Shown here one piece after another: positions 18,453 to 26,635 of a stretch of DNA of 64,000 nucleotides (positions within the stretch are counted from its first letter, which is position 1; every line of letters begins with the position of its first letter). This DNA is from Lewinellaceae bacterium (GTDB lineage Bacteria > Bacteroidota > Bacteroidia > Chitinophagales > Saprospiraceae): the NCBI GenBank assembly GCA_020636005.1, contig JACJYR010000001.1:62001-126000 (forward strand). Reading direction: 5' to 3'. The notes beneath the pieces are model-generated. The model was not told the origin of the DNA and searched no databases. It was given only the letters and a program-made list of their open reading frames with translations. A program made the translations under genes and the position numbers.

Positions 18453-18869
18453 ATGAAGCTCCTTATCATCAACGGCCCGAACCTGAACCTGCTTGGCAAG
18501 CGGGAACCGCATATTTACGGCAAGCGATCCTTTGAAGAATACTTCGAGGCCCTCCAGCAGGAGTTCCCCGGCGTGGTGCTACACTATTTCCAAAGTAATG
18601 CAGAGGGGGCGATGATTGACAAACTCCATGAAGCCGGCGCCGCCTACAACGGTATCATTATGAACCCCGGCGCCTATGCCCACACATCTATTGCCTTGGC
18701 CGATGCCATTGCCGCCATCGAAACGCCTGTAGTCGAGGTACATATTTCCAATACTTTTTCGAGGGAAGAGTTCCGCCACAAGTCACTGACGGCGCCTTAT
18801 TGCGTAGGGTGTATCATTGGCCTGGGTCTGAAAGGGTACGACCTGGCGGTGGAGTATTTTATGTCGTAA
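18453..18869 (+). CDS. aroQ: Type II 3-dehydroquinate dehydratase
   Basis: A 138-residue shikimate-pathway enzyme that dehydrates 3-dehydroquinate to 3-dehydroshikimate, usually as a dodecamer. The family landmarks are all present: INGPNLNLLGKREPHIYG (catalytic Tyr and the mobile Arg loop), FQSNAEGAMIDKLHEA, IIMNPGAYAHTSIALADA and VEVHISNTFSREEFRHKS. ATG 18453 gives the standard N-terminus (MKLLIINGPN). The longer open frame upstream lies within the inverted repeat and is not coding. It is probably co-transcribed with recQ. Confidence 0.97.
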   Translation: MKLLIINGPNLNLLGKREPHIYGKRSFEEYFEALQQEFPGVVLHYFQSNAEGAMIDKLHEAGAAYNGIIMNPGAYAHTSIALADAIAAIETPVVEVHISNTFSREEFRHKSLTAPYCVGCIIGLGLKGYDLAVEYFMS

Positions 18870-18892
18870 GGCAGGGACTCCAAGTATCGTTG

Positions 18893-19258
18893 AATGATAA
18901 TGCTGCGAAGAACGGGTTAAAATATTTGCCACATTTCCTGTAGTTTGGAAAACGAAATCATGGTGATTTTCTACCGTCGAAAAGAAGTTTTTATAAAAGG
19001 AACGCAACGGTTTTTATTGAAACTTAAAATGTTGACACAGCAACCAAACACGTTTTTTCGAAACTTATAGGCACATTAGGACACATAGTTTTTCAATAAA
19101 AAATTTTATTGCATAAAATTTTTTATAGCCTGTGTGGTCTATGTTTCTATGTGTTTTGATTTAATAAGTGTTGCGTTTTCAATCAGCAATATTCATAACT
19201 TATTTTCAGCAGTACGGAATCACCATGATTTAACTTCTTGAAAATCAACGAACTTTAT
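18893..19258. repeat. Large foldback element, partner of the 51.74-51.87 kb repeat
   Basis: The segments 18893-18970 and 19218-19258 are reverse-complement matches to two adjacent parts of 51745-51864. In that copy they meet in a compact palindrome; here they are separated by ~250 bp. The arms are AAATCATGGTGATTTT (18955-18970) and AATCACCATGATTT (19218-19231). The interior holds further inverted sequence around 19004-19187 (AACGCAAC ... TTGCGTTTT; CACATTAGGACACATAG ... CTATGTTTCTATGTG). No gene is seen in this stretch. Confidence 0.75.
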
Positions 19259-19666
19259 CTTTTTTCCCTGTTTAAACATCACGAGTTGCTTCTCAAAGGC
19301 GGTATTTCGCTGTTTTAAAATGCGCAAGGCCATTATGTAACTGCGCAATCCGTTGAATGCCGCACGGAAGCAGAACCCCAGCGCAATATCTGTTTTCGGC
19401 ACGCCCATTTTCTCCAGTTCTTTGGCTACCTGTACCTCCATGTTGTTGGTTTCCACCCCTATTTGTTCCGTCGGGTTTGATGTGCAGTGAATAAGTTTTT
19501 CTTGGCTATGACCTCCCTTTGCCAACTGGTATTCCTTAGTTGGCTGTGGTGCAAGTTTTTGTACACCCATAAGATGTCTTCGAGCTTGCCCAAAAGTACT
19601 CCTCGCATCCCATCGCAAAATTTCTATATTTGCTCTCACCACCCCATTGAAGAATGCAAACATCAA
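19220..19666 (-). pseudogene. Decayed XisI-like gene fragment
   Basis: An open frame of 148 codons contains EVQVAKELEKMGVPKTDIALGF (residues ~77-98). This matches the C-terminal signature of XisI-family element-excision factors (AxELxxxGVPKxDIxLGF). Upstream and downstream residues are off-family, so it is probably a frameshifted remnant. The last residues (KFVDFQEVKSW) are shared with a short frame ending at 51783, showing that both ends belong to the same repeat. The 5' end runs into the promoter region of the caspase-hydrolase gene at 19681. Confidence 0.5.
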
Positions 19667-19680
19667 AAATCAAATAAAAC

Positions 19681-22600
19681 ATGGCCAGCACGAAGCCTTT
19701 CCTGTTTTCCCTTCACATTGGCATCAACCAGTACCCACCGAACTCCAGCGTGTCCAGCCTGTCGGGCTGCGTCAACGATGCGAAGGCCTTGCAGGCATTC
19801 CTGGCAAAACATTTTGCCAAAGATTATAAAGTTAAATCAGCATTACTGTTCGACGAAGCGGCCACCTACGACAACATCATTGCCCATTTTGGTGAAAAAC
19901 ACCTGGGCCAAGCGGGCAAGGGCGACCTCGTCTTCTTCACCTACAGCGGGCACGGGGCTAAGGAAAAATCCGCCCCCGAATTCAAAGACCCTGGCGGCAG
20001 GGGCGAAACACTGGTCTGCTACGACAGCCGCCCAAATGGGAAGGATTTGGCCGACAAGGAACTGGCCGTTTTAGCAAAAAGGCTGGAAGAAAAAGGCGCA
20101 TACCTCGTCACCCTGCTCGATTGCTGCCACTCCGGTTCCGGCTTCCGCAGCGACGAAAAGGTGCTCGGCAAGGCCCGCCAATGCTACGACCGCCTCGACG
20201 AGCGGCCATTGGAACAATACCTGGGCGGCTATTTCGCAAAAATGAAAAAGACGGGGGATCCTATCGTGGTGCCTACCACCAACCTGCTCAACCTCGCCGC
20301 CTGCGACCGCTCCGAAAAAGCCTACGAGCACGGCACGCACGGCCTGTTTACCTACTGCCTGCTCAACGTGCTGAACGACTCGCCAAGGATCAGCTATGCC
20401 AAACTTTTCGAGCGCACCCGCCAGAAAATGATGGCCATTGCCGATAAACAGCACCCCCGCTTCGAGCCAACGGGCTTTTTTGACAGCTTCGAGGTATTTC
20501 TTCGCCCCGGCGACACGGCCGAGGACATCAGGAATGACCTCAACAAGAAAAACGGCAAGTGGTACGTCAACTTGGGCAGCCTGCACGGCATCCCTGTGAC
20601 GGGGGCTGCGCCCGCCACGTTTGCCATTTTTAAAAAAGGGGAAAACACCCCGTTCGCCCATGCGCAGGCTGTCAAGGTCAAATTTCAGGAAACAGAAATC
20701 AATTTTGAAGGGGGGGGCGAATGGGGGGGCGAGGCCAAACTTATCAGCCTGCCAGAGCCGGCCATCGAGGTATATATGGATGAAAAATTTGCCAAAAAAT
20801 ATGACAATATATTGAAAACAAACCCCGCCACGAAGCCAGTATTTGCAGCACTTTCCAGCGATTTTGCGGAGCAAAAATATAGTATAGAATATGTGCCGGG
20901 CAAAATAGAAATCAAAAACAGGTCAAATAACCAATTGGTAAAAGGTTTTAAAACAGGAAAGCCCGCCGACCAGGAAAACCACCTTTTCAAAACTGCATTC
21001 GACTGCCTCGATCAGATAGCCCAATGGGAGCGGGTGCTGGCCCTCGAAAAATCGAGCAAGCCCCTGCAGTCCGATGATTTTGGATTTGAACTGGTGACGA
21101 AAGATTTGGATGGGAAGGAGGTTACTGCCTCCAACATGGCGACGGTTGAAATCTTCGGCCAGGACGGCGTTTTTGCAGAAAAACCCGCTTTCAGCCTGCG
21201 CCTGGACAACCCCACTAAAAACGACCTGCACTTCAGCATCTTTTACATCCAAACCGATTACAGCATCATGCCGCTGGTGTCGGAAATCATGCCCGGTAAA
21301 ACGGTGAAAGATGTTTACATTGGCAAGCTCCAACTGGACGACCACGAATACGAATATCTTTTTCACCTGAAACTGGTCGTCTCCACAGAAAAAATCGAGG
21401 ATCAGTTGGTGCAAATGAAAGCGATGGAAGGCCTGGGCACCATTGTAAACATTGACACGAAAGGCGGAATCGTGATGGACGACAACGAGCGGTCCGTGTT
21501 GGATGATTGGTTTACCAAAAGCCTCGCCGTGCGAATCGTCGGCATTGACCAGGAGCTGAACGACGCCAAGACCATTGCCCTGGAAGGTGGCGCCATCAAG
21601 ATTTTGCCCAACAAAAAAATAAAGGCGAAAGTGAACGCAACGTCCACCACCAGGGGCGGCTTCCGCAGCGCCGATGTGCTGAATGTGCTGCCCCGCCTGT
21701 TCGACGAAGACAGTACCGCTTTTTTCTCCACCACTGCCAATACCCGCAGCACCTCCTCCGGCCCGCTCGTGCTGAACCTGGAGGGGCTGACCGGCACGGA
21801 ACACATCAAGGAAAACCCGCTGGAAATAGAGTTGTCGCAGTCGCTGGCCGATAACGAAATGCTCGTCCCCGTCACCTTCGACGGCGACCAGATTGTGGTG
21901 CTGGGCGGCTCGGAAAACATGGGTGCCGGCAAGGTAAAAGTCACTGTGGACACGATGCCCGACCAGCAGCCACCCGCAGCCACCCGCAGTCCCGGAAAGG
22001 CGCTCTGGCTTTATTTTTTGAAAATCATCAAGATGGACACCCAGTACCTGCGCATCGCCGAGCGCAATGGCGAAAAAGTGTCCCGCACCGACGACGGCAT
22101 TTTTACCAAAGTAAAAAATGCAAAGCGCATCGTGATGGTGATCCACGGCATCATTGGCGACACGAAGGAGATGGCGAAAGTGGCGCTGAAAGCAAGGGAC
22201 GAAGGCCAGTATGATCTGGTACTGACCTTTGATTATGAAAACCTGAACACGACCATCCAGGAGACGGCAGCGGCGCTGGAAAAGAAGCTGGGCGAAGCTG
22301 GCATCGAACCTGGCTGCGGCAAGGACTTCACCATCCTGGCACACTCGATGGGCGGCCTCGTGTCCCGCTATTACATCGAAAACCTGAGCGGGAAGGAGGT
22401 GGTGAAAAACCTCATCCTGGCCGGTACGCCCAACCTCGGCTCCAATTTTGGTAAAATACCCGAATACCTTGGCTGGGCCAATAAAATCCTCGGCCTGGCC
22501 AGCACCGTCAACCTCACCGTGCCTTATGCCGCCAGCATCATCGCTTTCCTGAAGGGGGCGGAGCAGGTGACAGTGACCCTGGCACAAATGAACTACAAGG

Positions 22601-22917
22601 ACAAGGGCAATTTTTTAAAAGACCTGGAAAGGAACCCCGATCCGGGCGTGCCATACCACCTCGTTTCGGGCAACATCGGCACCTGCATCAGCACGTACGG
22701 CAAAGACAACTTATCGGATAAATTATTTGACATGGTGGCGAAAATCTTCAACGGGCAAACGGACAACGACATCGCCGTGCTGACCTCCTCTATCAAAGGG
22801 GTGGACATGCAGCGGTCGCCGGCGCCTGCTGTGTTTGATGTGCCTTGCCACCATTTGAATTATTTTGAAAATGAGGAAAGCTCAACGGTCCTTTTGCAGT
22901 GTTTAGCAAGTACCTGA
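19681..22917 (+). CDS. Caspase-like peptidase fused to an alpha/beta hydrolase
   Basis: A 1078-residue cytoplasmic protein with no signal peptide. The N-terminal C14 caspase/metacaspase domain (1-~285) opens with FLFSLHIGINQYP and has LSGCVNDAKAL, the catalytic His91 in FFTYSGHG and Cys149 in VTLLDCCHSGSGF. A middle region of beta-rich segments (~290-800) includes a DUF4384-like stretch (FSLRLDNPTKNDLHFSIFY). The C-terminal alpha/beta hydrolase (~815-1078) has the oxyanion strand VMVIHGIIGD, the nucleophile elbow LAHSMGGLVSRY (Ser889) and a plausible late Asp/His (DNDIAVL, CHHLNYF). It resembles PGAP1/lipase-type esterases. The fusion suggests a two-warhead effector. It is the first gene of the island. 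Confidence 0.9.
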   Translation: MASTKPFLFSLHIGINQYPPNSSVSSLSGCVNDAKALQAFLAKHFAKDYKVKSALLFDEAATYDNIIAHFGEKHLGQAGKGDLVFFTYSGHGAKEKSAPEFKDPGGRGETLVCYDSRPNGKDLADKELAVLAKRLEEKGAYLVTLLDCCHSGSGFRSDEKVLGKARQCYDRLDERPLEQYLGGYFAKMKKTGDPIVVPTTNLLNLAACDRSEKAYEHGTHGLFTYCLLNVLNDSPRISYAKLFERTRQKMMAIADKQHPRFEPTGFFDSFEVFLRPGDTAEDIRNDLNKKNGKWYVNLGSLHGIPVTGAAPATFAIFKKGENTPFAHAQAVKVKFQETEINFEGGGEWGGEAKLISLPEPAIEVYMDEKFAKKYDNILKTNPATKPVFAALSSDFAEQKYSIEYVPGKIEIKNRSNNQLVKGFKTGKPADQENHLFKTAFDCLDQIAQWERVLALEKSSKPLQSDDFGFELVTKDLDGKEVTASNMATVEIFGQDGVFAEKPAFSLRLDNPTKNDLHFSIFYIQTDYSIMPLVSEIMPGKTVKDVYIGKLQLDDHEYEYLFHLKLVVSTEKIEDQLVQMKAMEGLGTIVNIDTKGGIVMDDNERSVLDDWFTKSLAVRIVGIDQELNDAKTIALEGGAIKILPNKKIKAKVNATSTTRGGFRSADVLNVLPRLFDEDSTAFFSTTANTRSTSSGPLVLNLEGLTGTEHIKENPLEIELSQSLADNEMLVPVTFDGDQIVVLGGSENMGAGKVKVTVDTMPDQQPPAATRSPGKALWLYFLKIIKMDTQYLRIAERNGEKVSRTDDGIFTKVKNAKRIVMVIHGIIGDTKEMAKVALKARDEGQYDLVLTFDYENLNTTIQETAAALEKKLGEAGIEPGCGKDFTILAHSMGGLVSRYYIENLSGKEVVKNLILAGTPNLGSNFGKIPEYLGWANKILGLASTVNLTVPYAASIIAFLKGAEQVTVTLAQMNYKDKGNFLKDLERNPDPGVPYHLVSGNIGTCISTYGKDNLSDKLFDMVAKIFNGQTDNDIAVLTSSIKGVDMQRSPAPAVFDVPCHHLNYFENEESSTVLLQCLAST

Positions 22918-22922
22918 TGCTT

Positions 22923-23023
22923 TGTCATTGCCGAAGGCAAACTGCAACGTCGTGTTTGCAAACGTGAGGGATGGCTCAGCGTGGCTTCCCTTATGACGTT
23001 GCAGGTTGCCTGCGGCAATGACA
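22923..23023. repeat. Foldback repeat between two caspase genes
   Basis: The arms 22923-22951 and 22995-23023 (29 nt) are near-perfect inverted copies (TGTCATTGCCGAAGGCAA against TTGCCTGCGGCAATGACA). The loop contains another GC-rich inverted part (CGTGAGGGA ... TCCCTTATG region). It starts 5 nt after the upstream stop and fills most of the spacer. Confidence 0.75.
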
Positions 23024-23074
23024 AGGGGCGTCGGTGGGCAAAAGAAGATTTGGAGTAAAAGAGAATTTGATTTT

Positions 23075-24634
23075 ATGGCAAAAACAACCAGCGGCATAGC
23101 AGGCATCAACAATCCCAACAAAGGGAAACGCTACCTCTTTGCCATTGCCATAGACGAATATGATGAGGCACAGAGCGGCTATCCAGCTTTGAGCAATCCG
23201 GTTTTGGATACTACCAAGCTGTCAAAAGTATTGCAGGATAAATACGGATTTGAAGCCATCCATGAACCCTTGACCAATGAAGAAGCTACCCGACAACAGA
23301 TTCTTAAAACATTGTCGGGATTAGAATTGGAGGAAGGCGATACCCTCATTGTTCTTTTCAGCGGACACGGAAAGGAGTTCGGATTGGAAGGGCATTGGGC
23401 AGCTTTTGATAGTGAAATCTCGGATGAGTTCTCCCATGTTTCTGCTTCCGACATTTCAAAGTGCCTGGACAAACAGGTGGATGCCCGTCATATTTTTCTG
23501 ATCATTGATTGTTGCTTCCCCGATGGTATTTTCAAAAATAATTATGTCTCTCGTTTTCCCCTCAATGTGCAGGACGATAGCAGATCGAGGTTGGCGCTCG
23601 TATCCGGCAGGAACAAGCCAGTACCAGACGGTGCCCCCGGCGAGCATAGCCCCTTTGCCAGGGAACTGATTGCCATTTTGGAAAAAAACAGCCGCCCGCT
23701 CAACGTCAACCAGTTGCTCATTGAACTTCGCCGCAAGTTCAATGGTACGCCCCAAAACCCTTCGCTCGACTCCCTGAAACTGGCGGCGCACGAGGGCGGC
23801 GACTTCGAGCTGGTGCCCAAAAATTTCAGCCTCGACCTGCCGGATGCCGAGGAACTGGCCCGTGCTTTTTATGAAATAAAATACCCCAACGGCTGGTGGG
23901 ACGAATTGGAGGTCTTGCCCAAACAGTTCAATGCGTTCACCTTGCAGGGCAAGCCGTTCAGTGGACACCTGCTGGCTGCCAAACGCTTTGTCCGGCTTTT
24001 TCTCAGCCAGTCGGGGCATTTTGAGTGCTACTCGTTTTCTTTTGGTTCAAACACCTTGGCCGTCAAGGGCTTATGGGAAGAATTCGGGCGGCAGTACAAC
24101 ATGGCCTCTGCTGCAAAAGCCGACATCGTAAAGGTCATTTATGAAAAAACGCTCGACAAGATTTGCGTCTTTTTTGTGGAAATACCCTCCGGCAGCCAGT
24201 TCCCCGGCATAGAAAACATCGTCGAGGAATTTTGGGAAGAGTTCCAAAACAACGTCAAAACGGTTTCGGCCCAGTTGGCCATCGGGCTACCGGACGGCAC
24301 CAAACCCAACCCCTTTTTCCTGTTCCTCATGGACAAAAGGGGCCTGGCCGATGCGGCCTACCGTCTGAAAGTGAAAGAACCTTTTGCGAACACCGTTTCC
24401 CCCAACCCCATCCCCGATTTTACCATCAGTGTCCTCAATTTCTGGTACGCCCGCTACCAGCAAAACGAGCTGGTCTTCCGGGGGCGCTTCAAAGAACTGG
24501 ACTTTACCACCTTCGATGCGGCCAGGGACGACTTCAGCCCGGAGAACACCATTTTGAAAATATGCGAGCATTGCGAGTTCGAAAAGGACAGCAGCCCGTA
24601 CCAACGCATTTTTTATAAACACGACGAAATATGA
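23075..24634 (+). CDS. Caspase-like protein with C-terminal sensor/STAND-like region
   Basis: A 519-residue protein; ATG 23075 places the caspase fold near the N-terminus. Residues ~18-260 form a C14 domain: RYLFAIAIDEYD, His98 in VLFSGHG, Cys147 in LIIDCCFPDGIF. The usual HSG after the Cys is FPD, so the active-site loop is atypical. Residues ~275-519 (FYEIKYPNGWWDELEVLPKQ, ICVFFVEIPSGSQFPGIENI, NPFFLFLMDKRG) show an alternating beta-alpha pattern. This recalls the inactive STAND module of ternary conflict systems, but no Walker motif is present, so that reading is inference. The stop overlaps the next ATG (ATGA), so it is translationally coupled to the AAA+ gene. Confidence 0.82.
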   Translation: MAKTTSGIAGINNPNKGKRYLFAIAIDEYDEAQSGYPALSNPVLDTTKLSKVLQDKYGFEAIHEPLTNEEATRQQILKTLSGLELEEGDTLIVLFSGHGKEFGLEGHWAAFDSEISDEFSHVSASDISKCLDKQVDARHIFLIIDCCFPDGIFKNNYVSRFPLNVQDDSRSRLALVSGRNKPVPDGAPGEHSPFARELIAILEKNSRPLNVNQLLIELRRKFNGTPQNPSLDSLKLAAHEGGDFELVPKNFSLDLPDAEELARAFYEIKYPNGWWDELEVLPKQFNAFTLQGKPFSGHLLAAKRFVRLFLSQSGHFECYSFSFGSNTLAVKGLWEEFGRQYNMASAAKADIVKVIYEKTLDKICVFFVEIPSGSQFPGIENIVEEFWEEFQNNVKTVSAQLAIGLPDGTKPNPFFLFLMDKRGLADAAYRLKVKEPFANTVSPNPIPDFTISVLNFWYARYQQNELVFRGRFKELDFTTFDAARDDFSPENTILKICEHCEFEKDSSPYQRIFYKHDEI

Positions 24635-25614
24635 ACATCAGAGATTACACCGGCGCAGCCCTGGAGGCCACCGTTACCCTGGAGCGGCCGGTTTCCCGGT
24701 TTGTTTTTGAAAAAGGCAAGGCCAAATTCCAGCGCAAGGGCACCGTGCCGGAGCGGATTTTCCCCTACATACCCAGCGATGAGCTGAAGGATGTGGTGCG
24801 CATGGCCCAACTCCTCGAACGCCCGGTGCTGCTGCGGGGCGAGCCGGGCTGCGGCAAGACGCAGTTGGCCAAAGCGGTGGCCTACGAGTGGTACGGAAAG
24901 GACTACCGGGAGCATTACTTCGAGTGGTTCGTAAAATCCAACTCCAAAGCACAGGACGGCCTGTTCACCTTCGACTACATTTCCCGCCTGCGGGACGCCC
25001 AGGCCAAGGAGGGCAATTTGCTCAAAGACAACACCGCCTACCGGGAATTTGGGCCGCTGGGAAGGGCCTTCCTCACGTCCACGCCCGAAAAGCCGTCCAT
25101 TTTGTTGATTGATGAAATAGATAAGGCGGACATTGATTTCCCCAACGACCTGCTGCTGGAACTGGACCAGAAGCGCTTCCAGATTTATGAAACCAACGAG
25201 GAAATCCATGCCGGCCACCCGCCCGTCATTTTCATTTCCAGCAACCAGGAAAAGGAGCTTTCCCCGGCCTTCCTGCGCCGCTGCCTGTTCGTGTACATCA
25301 AGTTCCCGGAAAAGGACGATTTGATGAAAATCATCAACGCCCGTTTCAACGACATCCGGCAGGAGCAGTATTTCCAGGATTTTATCGAAAAAGCCCTCGC
25401 CCATTTCAAGGTGCTGCGGGAAAACATCGAAAAGGACGTGGCCACCAACAAGCAAATCTCCACCGGCGAACTGCTGGACTGGATCAAACTTTTCACCTTC
25501 AAAACCCCGGAGGAACTGGCAGGCGTAGAATTCAAGCCCGGCCGTTTCGAGGGCTTCCAGGCGTTGCTGAAAAACCAGAGCGACTTGACGAGGGAGAAGA
25601 TTTTGGGGAAGTGA
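24631..25614 (+). CDS. MoxR-type AAA+ ATPase
   Basis: A 327-residue ATPase. Walker A is GEPGCGKTQLAKAVAYEW (~residues 71-88) and Walker B is ILLIDEIDKADIDFPNDLLL. Sensor 1 is FISSNQEKELSPAFLRRC, which includes the arginine-finger region. A lid domain follows (FPEKDDLMKIINARF). A short N-terminal extension precedes the ATPase. MoxR ATPases remodel partners, commonly together with a vWA-domain protein. Here the vWA candidate lies 1 kb downstream, and the upstream caspase-like gene overlaps by 4 bp. The most likely role is NTP-dependent control of the island's effectors. Key ATPase residues are intact. Confidence 0.9.
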   Translation: MNIRDYTGAALEATVTLERPVSRFVFEKGKAKFQRKGTVPERIFPYIPSDELKDVVRMAQLLERPVLLRGEPGCGKTQLAKAVAYEWYGKDYREHYFEWFVKSNSKAQDGLFTFDYISRLRDAQAKEGNLLKDNTAYREFGPLGRAFLTSTPEKPSILLIDEIDKADIDFPNDLLLELDQKRFQIYETNEEIHAGHPPVIFISSNQEKELSPAFLRRCLFVYIKFPEKDDLMKIINARFNDIRQEQYFQDFIEKALAHFKVLRENIEKDVATNKQISTGELLDWIKLFTFKTPEELAGVEFKPGRFEGFQALLKNQSDLTREKILGK

Positions 25615-25624
25615 TCTCTTTTAT

Positions 25625-26108
25625 TGTGTTTTTGTGTTTGGGTGTTTAGGTGTTTTTGAATTTTCAGCTTAACTCTCAAAGCACATAAACACGCAAACAC
25701 CTAAGCACGAATGGTTTTTTTTAATTGTGCTTGAGTGTTTTTGTGTTTAGGTGTTTTTGAATAGTAGCCAGTCTCTCAAAGCACATAAACACGCAAACAC
25801 CTAAGCACGAATGGTTTTTTTTAATTGTGCTTGAGTGTTTTTGTGTTTAGGTGTTTTTGAATAGTAGCCAGTCTCTCAAAGCACATAAACACGCAAACAC
25901 CTAAGCACGAATGGTTTTTTTTAATTGTGTTTGGGTGTTTTTGTGTTTAGGTGTTTTTGAATAGTAGCCAGTCTCTCAAAGCACATAAACACGCAAATAC
26001 CTAAGCACGAGTGGGTGTTTTTAATTGTGCTTGAGTGTTTAGGTGTTTTTGAATTTTCAGCTTAACTCTCAAAGCACATAAACACGCAAACACTAAAACA
26101 CAACAAAA
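25625..26108. repeat. 100-bp tandem repeat array with hairpin units
   Basis: The marker GCACATAAACACGCAAA occurs at 25681, 25781, 25881, 25981 and 26074. The period is exactly 100 bp, then 93 bp for the last unit. Each unit has partly complementary halves (GTGTTTTTGTGTTTAGGTG against CACGCAAACACCTAAGCAC) and can fold into a hairpin. It separates the AAA+ gene from the four-helix-bundle gene and ends 2 bp before its ATG. It is not a CRISPR: there are no unique spacers and the unit is too long. Confidence 0.9.
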
Positions 26109-26109
26109 A

Positions 26110-26496
26110 ATGAGCGAAATCAATAGGTTCGAAGATTTGGATTGTTGGAAGGCTGCAAGGATATTGGTGAAAAACATTTTCGTAGCTACCCGGGGTGAGC
26201 ATTTCTCGAAAGATTGGGACACGAGAAGTCAAATCAGGAGGGCAGCTTTATCGTCCATGAACAACATTGCCGAAGGCTTTGGCAGGTTTGGAAAAAGGGA
26301 TAAACCGAAGTTTTTCGACACGGCAAAAGCATCTGCAATGGAAGTAAAAAGTATGCTCTATTTTCTGGGCGATGTGGAGTATTTGCCGATAGAAGAAATA
26401 AACGAATTATTCAAGGATGTCAACGCAATTATCAATCTGACAAATGGCTTCATCAAAAGCTTTGTGGCCCGGCATCCCGAACTGAAACAGCAGTGA
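26110..26496 (+). CDS. Four-helix bundle protein (23S rRNA IVS/Avd-like family)
   Basis: A 128-residue all-helical protein with the family pattern: FEDLDCWKAARILVKNIF (helix 1), DTRSQIRRAALSSMNNIAEG (helix 2 with the conserved R-A-x-S-x-x-N-I-A-E-G), FFDTAKASAMEVKSMLYFLG (helix 3) and ELFKDVNAIINLTNGFIKS (helix 4). The family includes proteins encoded in 23S rRNA intervening sequences and the Avd protein of diversity-generating retroelements. Biochemical roles are poorly known, but basic pentamers may bind nucleic acid. There is no reverse transcriptase nearby. It is flanked by hairpin repeats on both sides and sits between MoxR and vWA genes, so it looks like an inserted cassette. Confidence 0.92.
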   Translation: MSEINRFEDLDCWKAARILVKNIFVATRGEHFSKDWDTRSQIRRAALSSMNNIAEGFGRFGKRDKPKFFDTAKASAMEVKSMLYFLGDVEYLPIEEINELFKDVNAIINLTNGFIKSFVARHPELKQQ

Positions 26497-26503
26497 AAAA
26501 GTG

Positions 26504-26577
26504 TGTTTGGGTGTTTTTGTGTTTAGGTGTTTTTTAATTCAAAGCTAAACTCTCAAAAACAAGCAAACACCCAAACA
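26504..26577. repeat. Hairpin repeat right of the four-helix-bundle gene
   Basis: TGTTTGGGTGTTT (26504-26516) and AAACACCCAAACA (26565-26577) form a perfect 13-bp stem. The loop contains CTAAACTCTCAAA, as in the 100-bp units on the gene's left side. AAACACA-rich sequence continues to the vWA start at 26636. Confidence 0.75.
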
Positions 26578-26635
26578 CAATCTTCAACCCGACCTCCCAA
26601 AACACATAAACACAAAAACACAAAAACACAACAAA

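Noticed and set aside
20923..22587. 554-codon frame antisense to the caspase-hydrolase gene
   Set aside because: Shadow frame. No family resemblance, and the sense frame carries clear hydrolase motifs.
25625..26108. Possible CRISPR array
   Set aside because: The 100-bp units are repeats throughout, without unique spacers, and no cas genes are present.
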